Source: an uncultured Candidatus Saccharibacteria bacterium (GTDB taxonomy: Bacteria > Patescibacteria > Saccharimonadia > Saccharimonadales > UBA4665). From it: a stretch of 64,000 bases of DNA. The stretch's first letter is position 1. Each line of letters opens with the position of its first letter. Made by a program: the position numbers and the translations under genes. Below, piece by piece: positions 34,753 to 43,136 of this stretch. A model generated the notes under the pieces. It saw only the letters and a program-made list of their open reading frames with translations, was not told where the DNA came from and did not search any database. Location: assembly GCA_946482285.1 (NCBI GenBank), contig CAMLQK010000001.1:844783-908782 (forward strand). The letters run 5' to 3'.

Positions 34753-35358
34753 ATGCAGATCCTGCCTCCGGCCTTATCCGACGTTATTGAAGCCCTTGGC
34801 AAACTGCCAGGCGTTGGCCCGCGTACTGCCGAGCGGTACGCTTACTTTTTGATGCGTAATGACATCGCCAAATCCAAAGGCTTGGCCGAAGCGCTCAACA
34901 AATTACACGAAGGCATTGGCTATTGCCAAAAGACATTTGCACTGGTGCCTGCCGGACAAGAGTTGTCTGACCTCTACACTGATCCTCGCCGCGACAGGAC
35001 GGTTGTCGCAGTGGTTGCGGAGCCATTTGATATTGTTGCGCTGGAAAAAACCAACCAGTTCCATGGCACATACCACGTGTTGGGCGGCCTTGTTTCGCCA
35101 ATTGACGGTATCGGCCCCGAGCAGCTGCACATCAATCAGCTCATCAGCCGTATCGACGAAGACGAGGTAGAGGAAATTATCCTGGCCACCAATGCTAGTG
35201 TCGAAGGCGAGTCAACCGCACTATACATCCAGCAGCAAATCGGCGAACGCCCAGTACGCGTCACACGGCTGGCACGTGGATTGCCAATCGGTGTAGACCT
35301 GGAGTATGCCGACCAGATTACTCTTGGCCGGGCATTGGAAGGCCGCCAGGCACTTTAG
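34753..35358 (+). CDS. recR: Recombination protein RecR without zinc finger
   Basis: 201 residues. N-terminal helix-hairpin-helix (L-G-K-L-P-G-V-G-P-R-T-A-E-R), Toprim domain with V-V-A-E-P-F-D-I, G-G-L-V-S-P-I-D-G-I-G-P and I-L-A-T-N-A-S-V-E-G-E-S-T-A, and the C-terminal R-L-A-R-G-L-P-I-G-V-D-L-E-Y. The four-cysteine zinc finger expected between them is gone: only one Cys (G-Y-C-Q-K) remains and the second pair is replaced by L-S-D-L-Y-T. RecR loads RecA with RecO/RecF in recombination repair. Confidence 0.94.
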   Translation: MQILPPALSDVIEALGKLPGVGPRTAERYAYFLMRNDIAKSKGLAEALNKLHEGIGYCQKTFALVPAGQELSDLYTDPRRDRTVVAVVAEPFDIVALEKTNQFHGTYHVLGGLVSPIDGIGPEQLHINQLISRIDEDEVEEIILATNASVEGESTALYIQQQIGERPVRVTRLARGLPIGVDLEYADQITLGRALEGRQAL

Positions 35359-35372
35359 CAGACAACATACGG

Positions 35373-35378
35373 TATAAT
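35373..35378 (+). promoter_or_regulatory. -10 box of leaderless DHH gene
   Basis: Perfect TATAAT ending eight bases before the ATG at 35387. Confidence 0.5.
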
Positions 35379-35386
35379 GCTTATAT

Positions 35387-36430
35387 ATGGCGAACTATCT
35401 GGAAGCACCAAAAATTGACGAGCTTATCCGCAATGCGGAACGCGTTGTTATTATTCAAGCCGACAATCCGGATGGCGACTCCATGGGCACCGCACTTGCG
35501 CTCGAGCAAATCATCGGAGACATGGGCAAATTGCCGTACCTGTACTGTGGTGCCAATATTCCGACATATCTGCGTCATTTGGAAGGCTGGGACCGCATCA
35601 ATCAAGACATGCCCAGCAATTTTGACCTGAGCATTATTGTAGATACGAGTGCCGACAGCCTGCTGGAGAACCTGCATGAGTCAGGCCAAAAAGCCTGGCT
35701 GATGAGCCGCCCGAGCATTGTTATCGACCATCACAATGTTGAAGCGACCATTACCTTTGCGACTGTGCTGTGCAACCAGCCAGCAGTAGCGACTGGCGAG
35801 GTAGTATACGAGCTTGCGCAGCAGCTTTCGTGGCCGCTCAATATACAGGCCAAAACTATGATCGCAACCGCCATCCTTTCGGACAGCCTGGGACTAACAA
35901 CTCCGGCTACTAGTGCACGTAGTATTCATATTGTAGCCGAACTTGTTGAGGGTGGCGTCAATCTGCCCGAAATAGACACCAAGCGCCGTGAAACCTACCG
36001 CAAAAGCATTGATGTTACACATTACAAAGGCCAATTATTACAGCGCATTGAATACTTTGCCGACAGCCGGGTAGCCACGGTCACGATTCCATGGGAAGAA
36101 ATCCAGGAATATAGCCCACACTACAATCCATCCATGCTGGTAATGGAAGATATGCGCCTAACAACTGGTACACACATTGCCGTTGCCTTCAAGCTGTACA
36201 GCGACGGCCATATGACCGCCAAAATCCGCGCGAATTACGGCTACCCAATAGCTGGCAAGCTAGCCGAGCGCTTTGGTGGCGGCGGACACGAATATAGCAG
36301 CGGCTTCAAGATTAGCAACGGGCGCCCGTTCAACGAGGTAAAATCAGAGTGTATCCAGTACGCAACCGATTTACTTGACAACCTTGAACAGGAACACTCC
36401 AATGAAACTCTACAACACACTGACACGTAA
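35387..36430 (+). CDS. DHH-family phosphoesterase (NrnA-like)
   Basis: 347 residues. Motifs: D-N-P-D-G-D-S-M-G (metal site), I-I-V-D-T-S, V-I-D-H-H-N, and C-terminal DHHA1 F-G-G-G-G-H-E-Y-S-S-G-F. This is the NrnA/bifunctional oligoribonuclease and pAp or c-di-AMP-related phosphodiesterase group. The exact substrate (nano-RNA, pApA or pAp) is not readable. Its end overlaps cysS by 29 bases, so translation is probably coupled. Confidence 0.85.
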   Translation: MANYLEAPKIDELIRNAERVVIIQADNPDGDSMGTALALEQIIGDMGKLPYLYCGANIPTYLRHLEGWDRINQDMPSNFDLSIIVDTSADSLLENLHESGQKAWLMSRPSIVIDHHNVEATITFATVLCNQPAVATGEVVYELAQQLSWPLNIQAKTMIATAILSDSLGLTTPATSARSIHIVAELVEGGVNLPEIDTKRRETYRKSIDVTHYKGQLLQRIEYFADSRVATVTIPWEEIQEYSPHYNPSMLVMEDMRLTTGTHIAVAFKLYSDGHMTAKIRANYGYPIAGKLAERFGGGGHEYSSGFKISNGRPFNEVKSECIQYATDLLDNLEQEHSNETLQHTDT

Positions 36431-37808
36431 GCTTGACGCATTACAGCCACTACAGGGCAAGGACGTCCGGATTTATACCTGCGGCCCGACAGTTTATGAT
36501 CACGCGCATATAGGCAACTTGAGTGCTTATATTTACTCAGACACTTTACATCGAGCACTCTCGATGGCGGGCTACACAGTGCAGCGCGCCATGAACTACA
36601 CCGATGTCGATGACAAAACAATCCGCCGCTCCAAGGAGCAATTTGCGGATGCTGACCCACTTGTAGCCCTCAAACTGGTAACCGAAAAATATATTGGACT
36701 ATTCTTGAAAGACATGGAGCGAATTGGAAACAATGTTTCCAACCTCACTTTTCTGCGTGCTACCGACCCGGAAGCCATAAAGGGCATGCAGGAACTCATA
36801 ACTGCCCTACACGACAAGGGTTTTGCCTATGTGGCCGATGACGGAGTGTATTTTTCGATTGATGCCTACCGCAAAAGCGGCAAGGTATATGGCCAATTAT
36901 CGGAAATAACTGCTGCGGATACTGCCGAGGCACGCATTCACAACGATGAATACGACAAAGAATCCATTCACGATTTTGCGCTTTGGAAGACTCAAAAAGC
37001 CGATGAACCGGCATGGGAGTTTAGCCTAGACGGGCATGACCTGACGGGGCGGCCCGGATGGCATATTGAATGTTCCGTCATGAGCCGCCAGGCCCTGGGC
37101 CAGCCATTCGATATCCACACTGGCGGGGTTGACCATACTTTCCCGCATCACGAAAACGAAATCGCACAAAGCACGGCCCTAGAAAGCAATCCGACAATGG
37201 CAACAATGTTCGTCCATAGCGAGCATATGCTCGTTGACGGTCGCAAAATGTCCAAATCAGCCCAAAACTTCTACACACTGGCTGAAATCACCGAAAAGGG
37301 CTACGATCCTTTGGCATTCCGTGTTAAAGTGTTGCAATCGCACTACCGCAACGCGGTTAACTTCACTTGGGAGAGCCTTGATGCAGCCCAAAACCTGCTT
37401 AATAACCTACGTGCTTGGGCAGACCTCAAGCACCAGCCCAACTCAGAGCAACCTGGCACCGGCCAAGCATATGCTCCGGCTCTCAAAAAAATCCAGGCGG
37501 CAATAGCTGACGACCTGAATACTTCCGTCGCGTTAGCAGAATTAGCAGCTCTCGCCAATCAGTCCGAGGCACAGGGTATCGATGCAGTAAAAATACAACA
37601 CATGCTAAATATTGCTGACGCGCTATTCGGTCTGCAGTTATCGAAACGCCCAAATATCAGCGACACACAGAAGCAGCTCATTGAAGAACGGCAGACTGCC
37701 CGCGAGGCAAAAGACTGGGCGCGCTCAGACAATCTTCGCGATCAGTTAAAGGCACAGGGTATCGTAGTACGCGACACTTCAAACGGACCTATTTGGTCAC
37801 GAATTTAA
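36402..37808 (+). CDS. cysS: Cysteinyl-tRNA synthetase
   Basis: 468 residues from the ATG at 36402 (AGGA site inside the upstream gene). Zinc/cysteine site Y-T-C-G-P-T-V-Y-D, HIGH motif as H-A-H-I-G-N, G-W-H-I-E-C-S-V-M and H-T-G-G-V-D-H-T-F-P-H-H-E-N-E zinc ligands, and K-M-S-K-S. The C-terminal anticodon-binding helices end R-S-D-N-L-R-D-Q-L-K. All key residues are present. It charges tRNA-Cys. Confidence 0.95.
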   Translation: MKLYNTLTRKLDALQPLQGKDVRIYTCGPTVYDHAHIGNLSAYIYSDTLHRALSMAGYTVQRAMNYTDVDDKTIRRSKEQFADADPLVALKLVTEKYIGLFLKDMERIGNNVSNLTFLRATDPEAIKGMQELITALHDKGFAYVADDGVYFSIDAYRKSGKVYGQLSEITAADTAEARIHNDEYDKESIHDFALWKTQKADEPAWEFSLDGHDLTGRPGWHIECSVMSRQALGQPFDIHTGGVDHTFPHHENEIAQSTALESNPTMATMFVHSEHMLVDGRKMSKSAQNFYTLAEITEKGYDPLAFRVKVLQSHYRNAVNFTWESLDAAQNLLNNLRAWADLKHQPNSEQPGTGQAYAPALKKIQAAIADDLNTSVALAELAALANQSEAQGIDAVKIQHMLNIADALFGLQLSKRPNISDTQKQLIEERQTAREAKDWARSDNLRDQLKAQGIVVRDTSNGPIWSRI

Positions 37809-37864
37809 GTAGCTTTTGTCCAAACAAATTCTGCTTTCGCGCTAATGTAGGAGTAGTTTTTTTA

Positions 37865-38998
37865 TTAGTCAATTGAGGCAGTGCGCGGATGCGTAGTAAG
37901 CGCTTCTTTTTCGCTTCGGTTGATGAGGTTATGGTTGCGCATGTAATCGAGCACGAAGATACGAATGCAACCTGCTATTGGAATAGCCAGCAAACCGCCC
38001 AACAGCCCACTAAAGCTAACGCCTACCACTACCGAGGCAAACACTAAAAGTGGTGACATGTTCGTGGAATTAGCCTGGATACGCGGCTGGATAAGGTAGT
38101 TTTCGATTTGCTGGTACAGGAAGTAGTATGCCAGAATCAGCAACGCTGACACGGGTGAGCCGAACAATGCTACAGTAGTCACAATGACAGCGCCAATAGT
38201 ATGGCCAACCATTGGAATAAGCCCGCAAACAAACACAATTACAACTAAAGCGGCGGGGTAGCTGATCTGTAAGGCGATCAGGGCGGGCAGCAGCATGACC
38301 GAAGCGGTAGCCGCCAAAATGACCTGGCCGTTCACATAACCCTTCACAACGGCGTACATATCCCCAGCCAGCTTTTCGAGCCGCGGATGGTGTTCTTCTG
38401 GTACAAACCGTTCAAACAGCTTAAGCCACTTAGGCCCCTCTATGAGCATCATAAAGGTTAGTACCAAAACAGTTAGTACCGAAAATACACTGCTACTGAC
38501 TTTACCAATAGTGGAGTATGCCGCGCCCGCAGCGCCTTCGAGCTTACTAGAAAGTTCCGACGAGAACTTATCAATATCGTCCTGTAGGTTATACCTGTCT
38601 ATTATAGTACCTAGCCGGCCATCACTGCTGCGGACATCGTCGATAAGACCCGGGGCAGCTTGGATGAAGTTACCCGTTTGTTTTACGAGCGGAGGCACAA
38701 TGCTGGCAATAAAACCACCAAATAACAGTACAATCACAAAAAACGACAAGGCAGTTGCAATAGTCCGACTGCCCTTGCGTTTGCCGGGAATGCGCTGTGC
38801 GAGCCAGTGAACAGGCGCGTTAAGGGCAAGCGCCAAAAAGAACGCTACAAACAGCAGCATCAGAGCAGCTCCAGCTTTCTGGATAGCAGCAAGACCTATC
38901 AAAGATCCCAATACCAACAACAGCACGCGGATAACGGTACGATTGCTAACAGTTACTTCCACAGTAGGGTTCTTGCCTTTTTTACTGAAGCCGAACAT
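37865..38998 (-). CDS. AI-2E-family membrane transporter
   Basis: 377 residues with about seven membrane helices and the AI-2E/PerM signature near the C-terminus (G-L-L-G-G-L-L-A-I-P-I-A-G-C-I-R-I). A soluble middle part holds K-F-S-S-E-L-S-S-K. Members export small molecules or act as cation antiporters; the AI-2 name is historical. Leaderless start: GATAAT seven bases before the ATG, with TTGCAT 17 bases further up, inside the end of the upstream glycosyltransferase gene. Confidence 0.88.
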   Translation of the reverse strand: MFGFSKKGKNPTVEVTVSNRTVIRVLLLVLGSLIGLAAIQKAGAALMLLFVAFFLALALNAPVHWLAQRIPGKRKGSRTIATALSFFVIVLLFGGFIASIVPPLVKQTGNFIQAAPGLIDDVRSSDGRLGTIIDRYNLQDDIDKFSSELSSKLEGAAGAAYSTIGKVSSSVFSVLTVLVLTFMMLIEGPKWLKLFERFVPEEHHPRLEKLAGDMYAVVKGYVNGQVILAATASVMLLPALIALQISYPAALVVIVFVCGLIPMVGHTIGAVIVTTVALFGSPVSALLILAYYFLYQQIENYLIQPRIQANSTNMSPLLVFASVVVGVSFSGLLGGLLAIPIAGCIRIFVLDYMRNHNLINRSEKEALTTHPRTASID

Positions 38999-39005
38999 AC
39001 CTGTT

Positions 39006-39034
39006 ATTATCGCCTAACCAAGACGCTTATGCAA
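39006..39034 (-). promoter_or_regulatory. Promoter of AI-2E transporter
   Basis: On the minus strand TTGCAT, 17-base spacer, GATAAT, then seven bases to the ATG. It overlaps the last codons of the upstream gene. Confidence 0.6.
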
Positions 39035-40162
39035 TGCCATATTGTACTCGGCTACTATTTGCGCACCAACGGTGTCCACATCATAGCGTGCGACTTCTTT
39101 CTGCTGGGAGTCGTGCAATGCCTTGCGCTGCCCGCTGTCGTTCATCATGTTCGCTAGTTTTTGAGCAAAATCAGTTGTGTTTTTGGGGTCAAACAAAGAT
39201 TGGGGGAATGGTTGCATAACGCTGCTGTAGCCGGGGTTATCACCGGCCAAAACAGTAGCATGGCCGGCCGCCATGGCTTCGAGTAATACGATGCCGAAGC
39301 TTTCGCCGCCAGTACTAGGGAATACGGCAATATCAGCCGATGCCAAATAGCTGGGCTTGTCTTTTTCGTCTATAAATCCCACAAACTCTACTGTATCTTC
39401 CAGTTCGTGCTGCAAGACATAATATTTCAGCAGATCTTCAAGCGGGCCTTTGCCGCAAATAACAACCTTGAAAGGCAATAGTGTTAACTGATGCCTTTCA
39501 ATTTCGTTAATCGCCTTCAGCAGATAGCCGCAGCCCTTGCGATCTACCAGGCGGCCCAGAAACATGATAGTCAACTCATGTCCGTATCCTGGCAGCGGTT
39601 TGGCTTTTTTGTATGGTGCGAGGTTGACAGTATTAGGGATGACTGTGCTTTCAATACCAAATGTCTGGCGGGCAAACAGCTGGGCAATTGGCGACACACT
39701 GAACACGGCATCGAACCGGCTCAGCGAACTGCGCGTCGCGGCTTTCAGTAGCTTATTTGCAAAACTGACAAGCTTTGAGTGTGGTGCGATATGGAAGGTG
39801 CCGACGATTGCAGTGTTATGTGGTGCGGCCTTGATAATCCGACCCGCCAAAAATGGACTGTACGGCATTTGGATATGCAAAATGTCAAACTGTTCTTGGC
39901 GTAGCAGCTGGGCAATAGCCTTAGTTGAAGTAGGCAAGGGCATCGTCATGCGGTTTTTATTGAACCGCACTTTTATATTTTTGCTCATACTATGCACATT
40001 AGGAATATCAGCACGAGCAGTTTGGCCGACTACATAATGCACGTCGTGGCCTTGGGCCTTTAGCCAGCTACCGACTGTTACCACATACTGCTGCACCCCG
40101 TCGGGCACATCAAGCGAATCGTCTAAAACAAACCCAATCTTCAGGCGCTTAGCGCTCTTCAT
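39014..40162 (-). CDS. GT4 glycosyltransferase (PimA-like), second of a pair
   Basis: 382 residues from the ATG at 40162, which overlaps the previous gene by 14 bases. Rossmann start R-L-K-I-G-F-V-L-D-D, acceptor-side H-I-Q-M-P-Y-S-P, V-S-P-I-A-Q, donor motif F-L-G-R-L-V-D-R-K-G-C-G-Y-L, and the GT4 E-x7-E motif G-E-S-F-G-I-V-L-L-E-A-M-A-A-G. It resembles phosphatidylinositol mannosyltransferases. Same family as its upstream neighbour, so successive sugar additions to one lipid are likely. Confidence 0.85.
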   Translation of the reverse strand: MKSAKRLKIGFVLDDSLDVPDGVQQYVVTVGSWLKAQGHDVHYVVGQTARADIPNVHSMSKNIKVRFNKNRMTMPLPTSTKAIAQLLRQEQFDILHIQMPYSPFLAGRIIKAAPHNTAIVGTFHIAPHSKLVSFANKLLKAATRSSLSRFDAVFSVSPIAQLFARQTFGIESTVIPNTVNLAPYKKAKPLPGYGHELTIMFLGRLVDRKGCGYLLKAINEIERHQLTLLPFKVVICGKGPLEDLLKYYVLQHELEDTVEFVGFIDEKDKPSYLASADIAVFPSTGGESFGIVLLEAMAAGHATVLAGDNPGYSSVMQPFPQSLFDPKNTTDFAQKLANMMNDSGQRKALHDSQQKEVARYDVDTVGAQIVAEYNMALHKRLG

Positions 40163-41282
40163 AGCGTTCCAGGGCCTGCTTGTAGACTTCTTCGTATTGT
40201 GAGACGACATTTGGGTACGAGTACTGAATAATCTCTTCCTTGGCCCACTCGCGCCACAAGTGGCGAAGCTCTGTTTCGTGCAATAACAGATGCATGCGAT
40301 GGGCGAATTCGGCGCTATCTTTAGGGTCCACCAAAGACAAACCGCCCAATCCCTGCATAACGCTGCTGTAGCCGGGATTGTTTCCAGCAACCGTCACAAG
40401 GCCACTCGCCATGGCTTCGAGTAATACGATGCCGAAGCTTTCGCCATACAACGCCGGAGCACAAAACAAATCAACAGTACGCAGATATTTCTTCTTGTCT
40501 TTGTCGGTAATGTAGCCAGCAAATGTGATGTTTCGGACGCCTAAGTCATCGACAAGCATTTCCAGCTTTTCGCGCTCAGGACCGTCACCAGCAATAACCA
40601 GCGACACATCCGGATCTTTTTCTTGTAGCAAATGGAAAGCTTGGACAAGATGTTTTACGCCTTTGCGTGGTTCCAACCGGCCCACAAAGAAAATAGTCTT
40701 ATGTTTGCGCTTATCACTGCGGCGGGCAGGGACCTTGTAACCGCCCATGTCGATACCATTTGGAATAATCGCCACCGGCTGATCTGTTAGGCTGCACACA
40801 TATTCAGCAGCAGCATCCGAAACGGCCGTAAATTCGTGGATATATTTAAGCAACGGCTTTGTGTACGGCGTTACAACTTTTGCAACCGTACGGCTCATGA
40901 GCGTTTCTGGCAATTTGGCATGGAATGTGGCCACGTTAATTGCGTTAGAGCGGGTTAGAATTTGACGGCTCAGCACCGGCACCCAAGGCTCATGGAAATG
41001 CAAAATGTCAAATTTGTGCTCTTCGAGCATCTTCTCGATATCGTCATTCAGGCTGGCCGAAACCTGGATAGTGGTGTGCAGAGGCGAGTTAAAGTCTGTA
41101 GCAGAACCAACAAAAATAATATTTTTGTGCTTAGCACTTTCAATGTCGTAATCCCGTGGCGTTGGGGTTATGACATACGCCTCATGGCCCCGCTGCAACA
41201 ATTCAGTCTGCATTGCAAAAATGAGTTCCTGTACGCCGCCACCCTTAGCAACGTTATACGGGCAAACAAGTCCGATTTTCAT
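40149..41282 (-). CDS. GT4 glycosyltransferase (PimA-like), first of a pair
   Basis: 377 residues. M-K-I-G-L-V-C-P-Y-N-V-A-K-G-G-G-V-Q-E start, H-F-H-E-P-W-V-P acceptor loop, F-V-G-R-L-E-P-R-K-G-V-K-H, and G-E-S-F-G-I-V-L-L-E-A-M-A-S-G donor motif. P-W-V-P and G-V-Q-E are typical of PimA/MshA-type enzymes. Acts at the cytoplasmic membrane face on lipid acceptors. The TATACT box ends ten bases before the ATG. Confidence 0.87.
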   Translation of the reverse strand: MKIGLVCPYNVAKGGGVQELIFAMQTELLQRGHEAYVITPTPRDYDIESAKHKNIIFVGSATDFNSPLHTTIQVSASLNDDIEKMLEEHKFDILHFHEPWVPVLSRQILTRSNAINVATFHAKLPETLMSRTVAKVVTPYTKPLLKYIHEFTAVSDAAAEYVCSLTDQPVAIIPNGIDMGGYKVPARRSDKRKHKTIFFVGRLEPRKGVKHLVQAFHLLQEKDPDVSLVIAGDGPEREKLEMLVDDLGVRNITFAGYITDKDKKKYLRTVDLFCAPALYGESFGIVLLEAMASGLVTVAGNNPGYSSVMQGLGGLSLVDPKDSAEFAHRMHLLLHETELRHLWREWAKEEIIQYSYPNVVSQYEEVYKQALERYEER

Positions 41283-41305
41283 AATTAAATACAGTATACC
41301 ACGAC

Positions 41306-42241
41306 TTACTTGCTACCGGCCTGTGACAACACTTTACGGAGCTTTTGGGGAATAAACGGCGCAGCGTCTTTGGCGCTGGCAATTACTGTTGGCGCGTGCT
41401 TGGTCATATTAATAGACATACCATGAAAATTACTAAAAATGACCCGCATATGCTGCTCTATGACATTGTTATCAAAAAAGTGGTCGTTTTTAGTGCCCAC
41501 GTGCCAAACTGGTAAATCGATCTGTTTTTTGCAGTTATCGAAGGTCAGGAATTGCGTGGTGGTATACATATAGGTGCGCACGTCATTATTACGCCATAAA
41601 CCTACTTCTACTTCTAGCATTTGCGCATGCTGCTCGGGTGTCAGATCCGCAAATTTGTGTTTGGCATTGGCAGTTTTGGCATACACGGCACGCAAAATAG
41701 CCGGGTGCAGGCAAACAGAGTGGAAGAACTTAGCAGCAAGCGGGCGGGCAAAGAACTGCGAGGCAATCCGATAAGTCCAATAGCGTGTTTTGCTGAAGAT
41801 AAAGTCGTCGTGATGCGCAAATCCTACAATACTCACCAGCAAATCAACTTTTTTAACAAGGTCTGGGAAGCGCTGGAGCATGCGCGTGGCAACCACAAAG
41901 CCAAACGACATGCCGACAATTGTAACGCGGCGGCGTTTGTAGCGCAGCTTAACAAAAGCCGCCAAATAATCAGCCAGATCGTCGATAGTGGGCTTTTTGC
42001 CAATTTTATAAAAGCTTTCCATGCCGCCAAAGCCGGGAAGGTCAGGCATGGTGACTGCACCATAGCGGTTGAGCACCTGAGCCAGACCCCACCAGCGCTC
42101 CAGGCTTGAGTGGTGTCCGTATATCAATAAAATTTCTCTGTTTTTACCTTTTGGCGCTGGCAAGTGCAGCATGCGCCCCTGCAATCCGTTCATATTCAAA
42201 GGAACGATATAGTCAGCGGGATTTTGTGGATTTTTTGCCAT
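41306..42241 (-). CDS. Alpha/beta hydrolase
   Basis: 311 residues from the ATG at 42241 (AAGGA site nine bases upstream). L-L-I-Y-G-H-H-S-S-L-E-R-W-W is the oxyanion region, G-M-S-F-G-F the nucleophile elbow, and a late H-A-P-T-V supplies the His. A cap domain lies between. No signal peptide. It precedes the two GT4 genes on the same strand with a 23-base gap, so it may belong to the same lipid or glycolipid pathway. Confidence 0.82.
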   Translation of the reverse strand: MAKNPQNPADYIVPLNMNGLQGRMLHLPAPKGKNREILLIYGHHSSLERWWGLAQVLNRYGAVTMPDLPGFGGMESFYKIGKKPTIDDLADYLAAFVKLRYKRRRVTIVGMSFGFVVATRMLQRFPDLVKKVDLLVSIVGFAHHDDFIFSKTRYWTYRIASQFFARPLAAKFFHSVCLHPAILRAVYAKTANAKHKFADLTPEQHAQMLEVEVGLWRNNDVRTYMYTTTQFLTFDNCKKQIDLPVWHVGTKNDHFFDNNVIEQHMRVIFSNFHGMSINMTKHAPTVIASAKDAAPFIPQKLRKVLSQAGSK

Positions 42242-42300
42242 GTCTTTTTGGTCCTTATGCCCTCCCACCGAAGGCAATAATCTATAAAATTGCGATTCTT

Positions 42301-42330
42301 TTTACATTGTACCAACCAACCACCTACAAT
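42301..42330 (+). promoter_or_regulatory. Promoter of VanY-type gene
   Basis: TTTACA (42301-42306), 18-base spacer, TACAAT (42325-42330), seven bases to the ATG. Confidence 0.6.
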
Positions 42331-42337
42331 ACCTAGT

Positions 42338-43135
42338 ATGAAAAAGAAACATTTTATCATTTTCGTTGTAATAATTGCCCTGATCGGCCTCTGTTGGTTT
42401 GTCTTCCTGCGGGATAGCAGCCTAGATACAGACAAAAAGACAGGTACGAATGGCTCTGGCAACTCTGGCAAGGTAGAGAACGAAGGCGTTGCCGTGGGTG
42501 AACCGGACCCTACGTTCAATAAAAACGAACTTTCTATTAGCGACCCCGCCAGTGCTTGGGTAGTCGCCAACAAACAGCGGCCGCTCAGCCCCAAAACGTA
42601 CGCGCCGAACGACCTGGCAGTACCCAATATCCCACTAGCAGCAACAACAAGTATGGAAAAACAAGTCCGCAAAGAAACCGCTAGCGCCCTAGAGGCTTTG
42701 GTGGCGGCCGGCAAAAAAGATGGCGTAAGCTTTAACCTGCAAAGTGGCTTTCGGTCGTATAATTTCCAAACGAGTCTTTATAACCGCTATGTACAACAGC
42801 AGGGGCAGGCGGTAGCCGACACGCAGAGCGCCCGCCCGGGGTATAGCGAACATCAGACCGGGTTTGCTGCGGACTTGGGAAGCATCAGTAATCCGCAGTG
42901 TGATGTAGAAGCTTGTTTTGGCGAGACCGCCGAAGGCAAGTGGCTCGCCGCCAATGGCCATGCATTTGGCTTTATTATCCGATACCCTAAAGGAATGGAT
43001 GCCACCACGGGCTATATTTATGAACCTTGGCATGTGCGGTATGTAGGGGTCAAACTTGCGACCGAAATGCACAACAAAAACGTTGCTACGCTCGAAGAGT
43101 TTTTTGGCCTGGATGCGGCTCCAAATTACAACTAG
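42338..43135 (+). CDS. VanY-type D,D-/L,D-carboxypeptidase
   Basis: 265 residues. A basic start and one hydrophobic helix (I-I-F-V-V-I-I-A-L-I-G-L-C-W-F-V-F) anchor it outside the cell; a Gly/Ser/Asn linker follows. The M15 domain has S-G-F-R-S-Y, S-E-H-Q-T-G-F-A-A-D-L (SxHxxGxAxD zinc motif) and E-P-W-H for the last ligand. It trims peptidoglycan stem peptides. It ends one base from the convergent M14 gene. Leaderless start. Confidence 0.9.
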   Translation: MKKKHFIIFVVIIALIGLCWFVFLRDSSLDTDKKTGTNGSGNSGKVENEGVAVGEPDPTFNKNELSISDPASAWVVANKQRPLSPKTYAPNDLAVPNIPLAATTSMEKQVRKETASALEALVAAGKKDGVSFNLQSGFRSYNFQTSLYNRYVQQQGQAVADTQSARPGYSEHQTGFAADLGSISNPQCDVEACFGETAEGKWLAANGHAFGFIIRYPKGMDATTGYIYEPWHVRYVGVKLATEMHNKNVATLEEFFGLDAAPNYN

Positions 43136-43136
43136 A

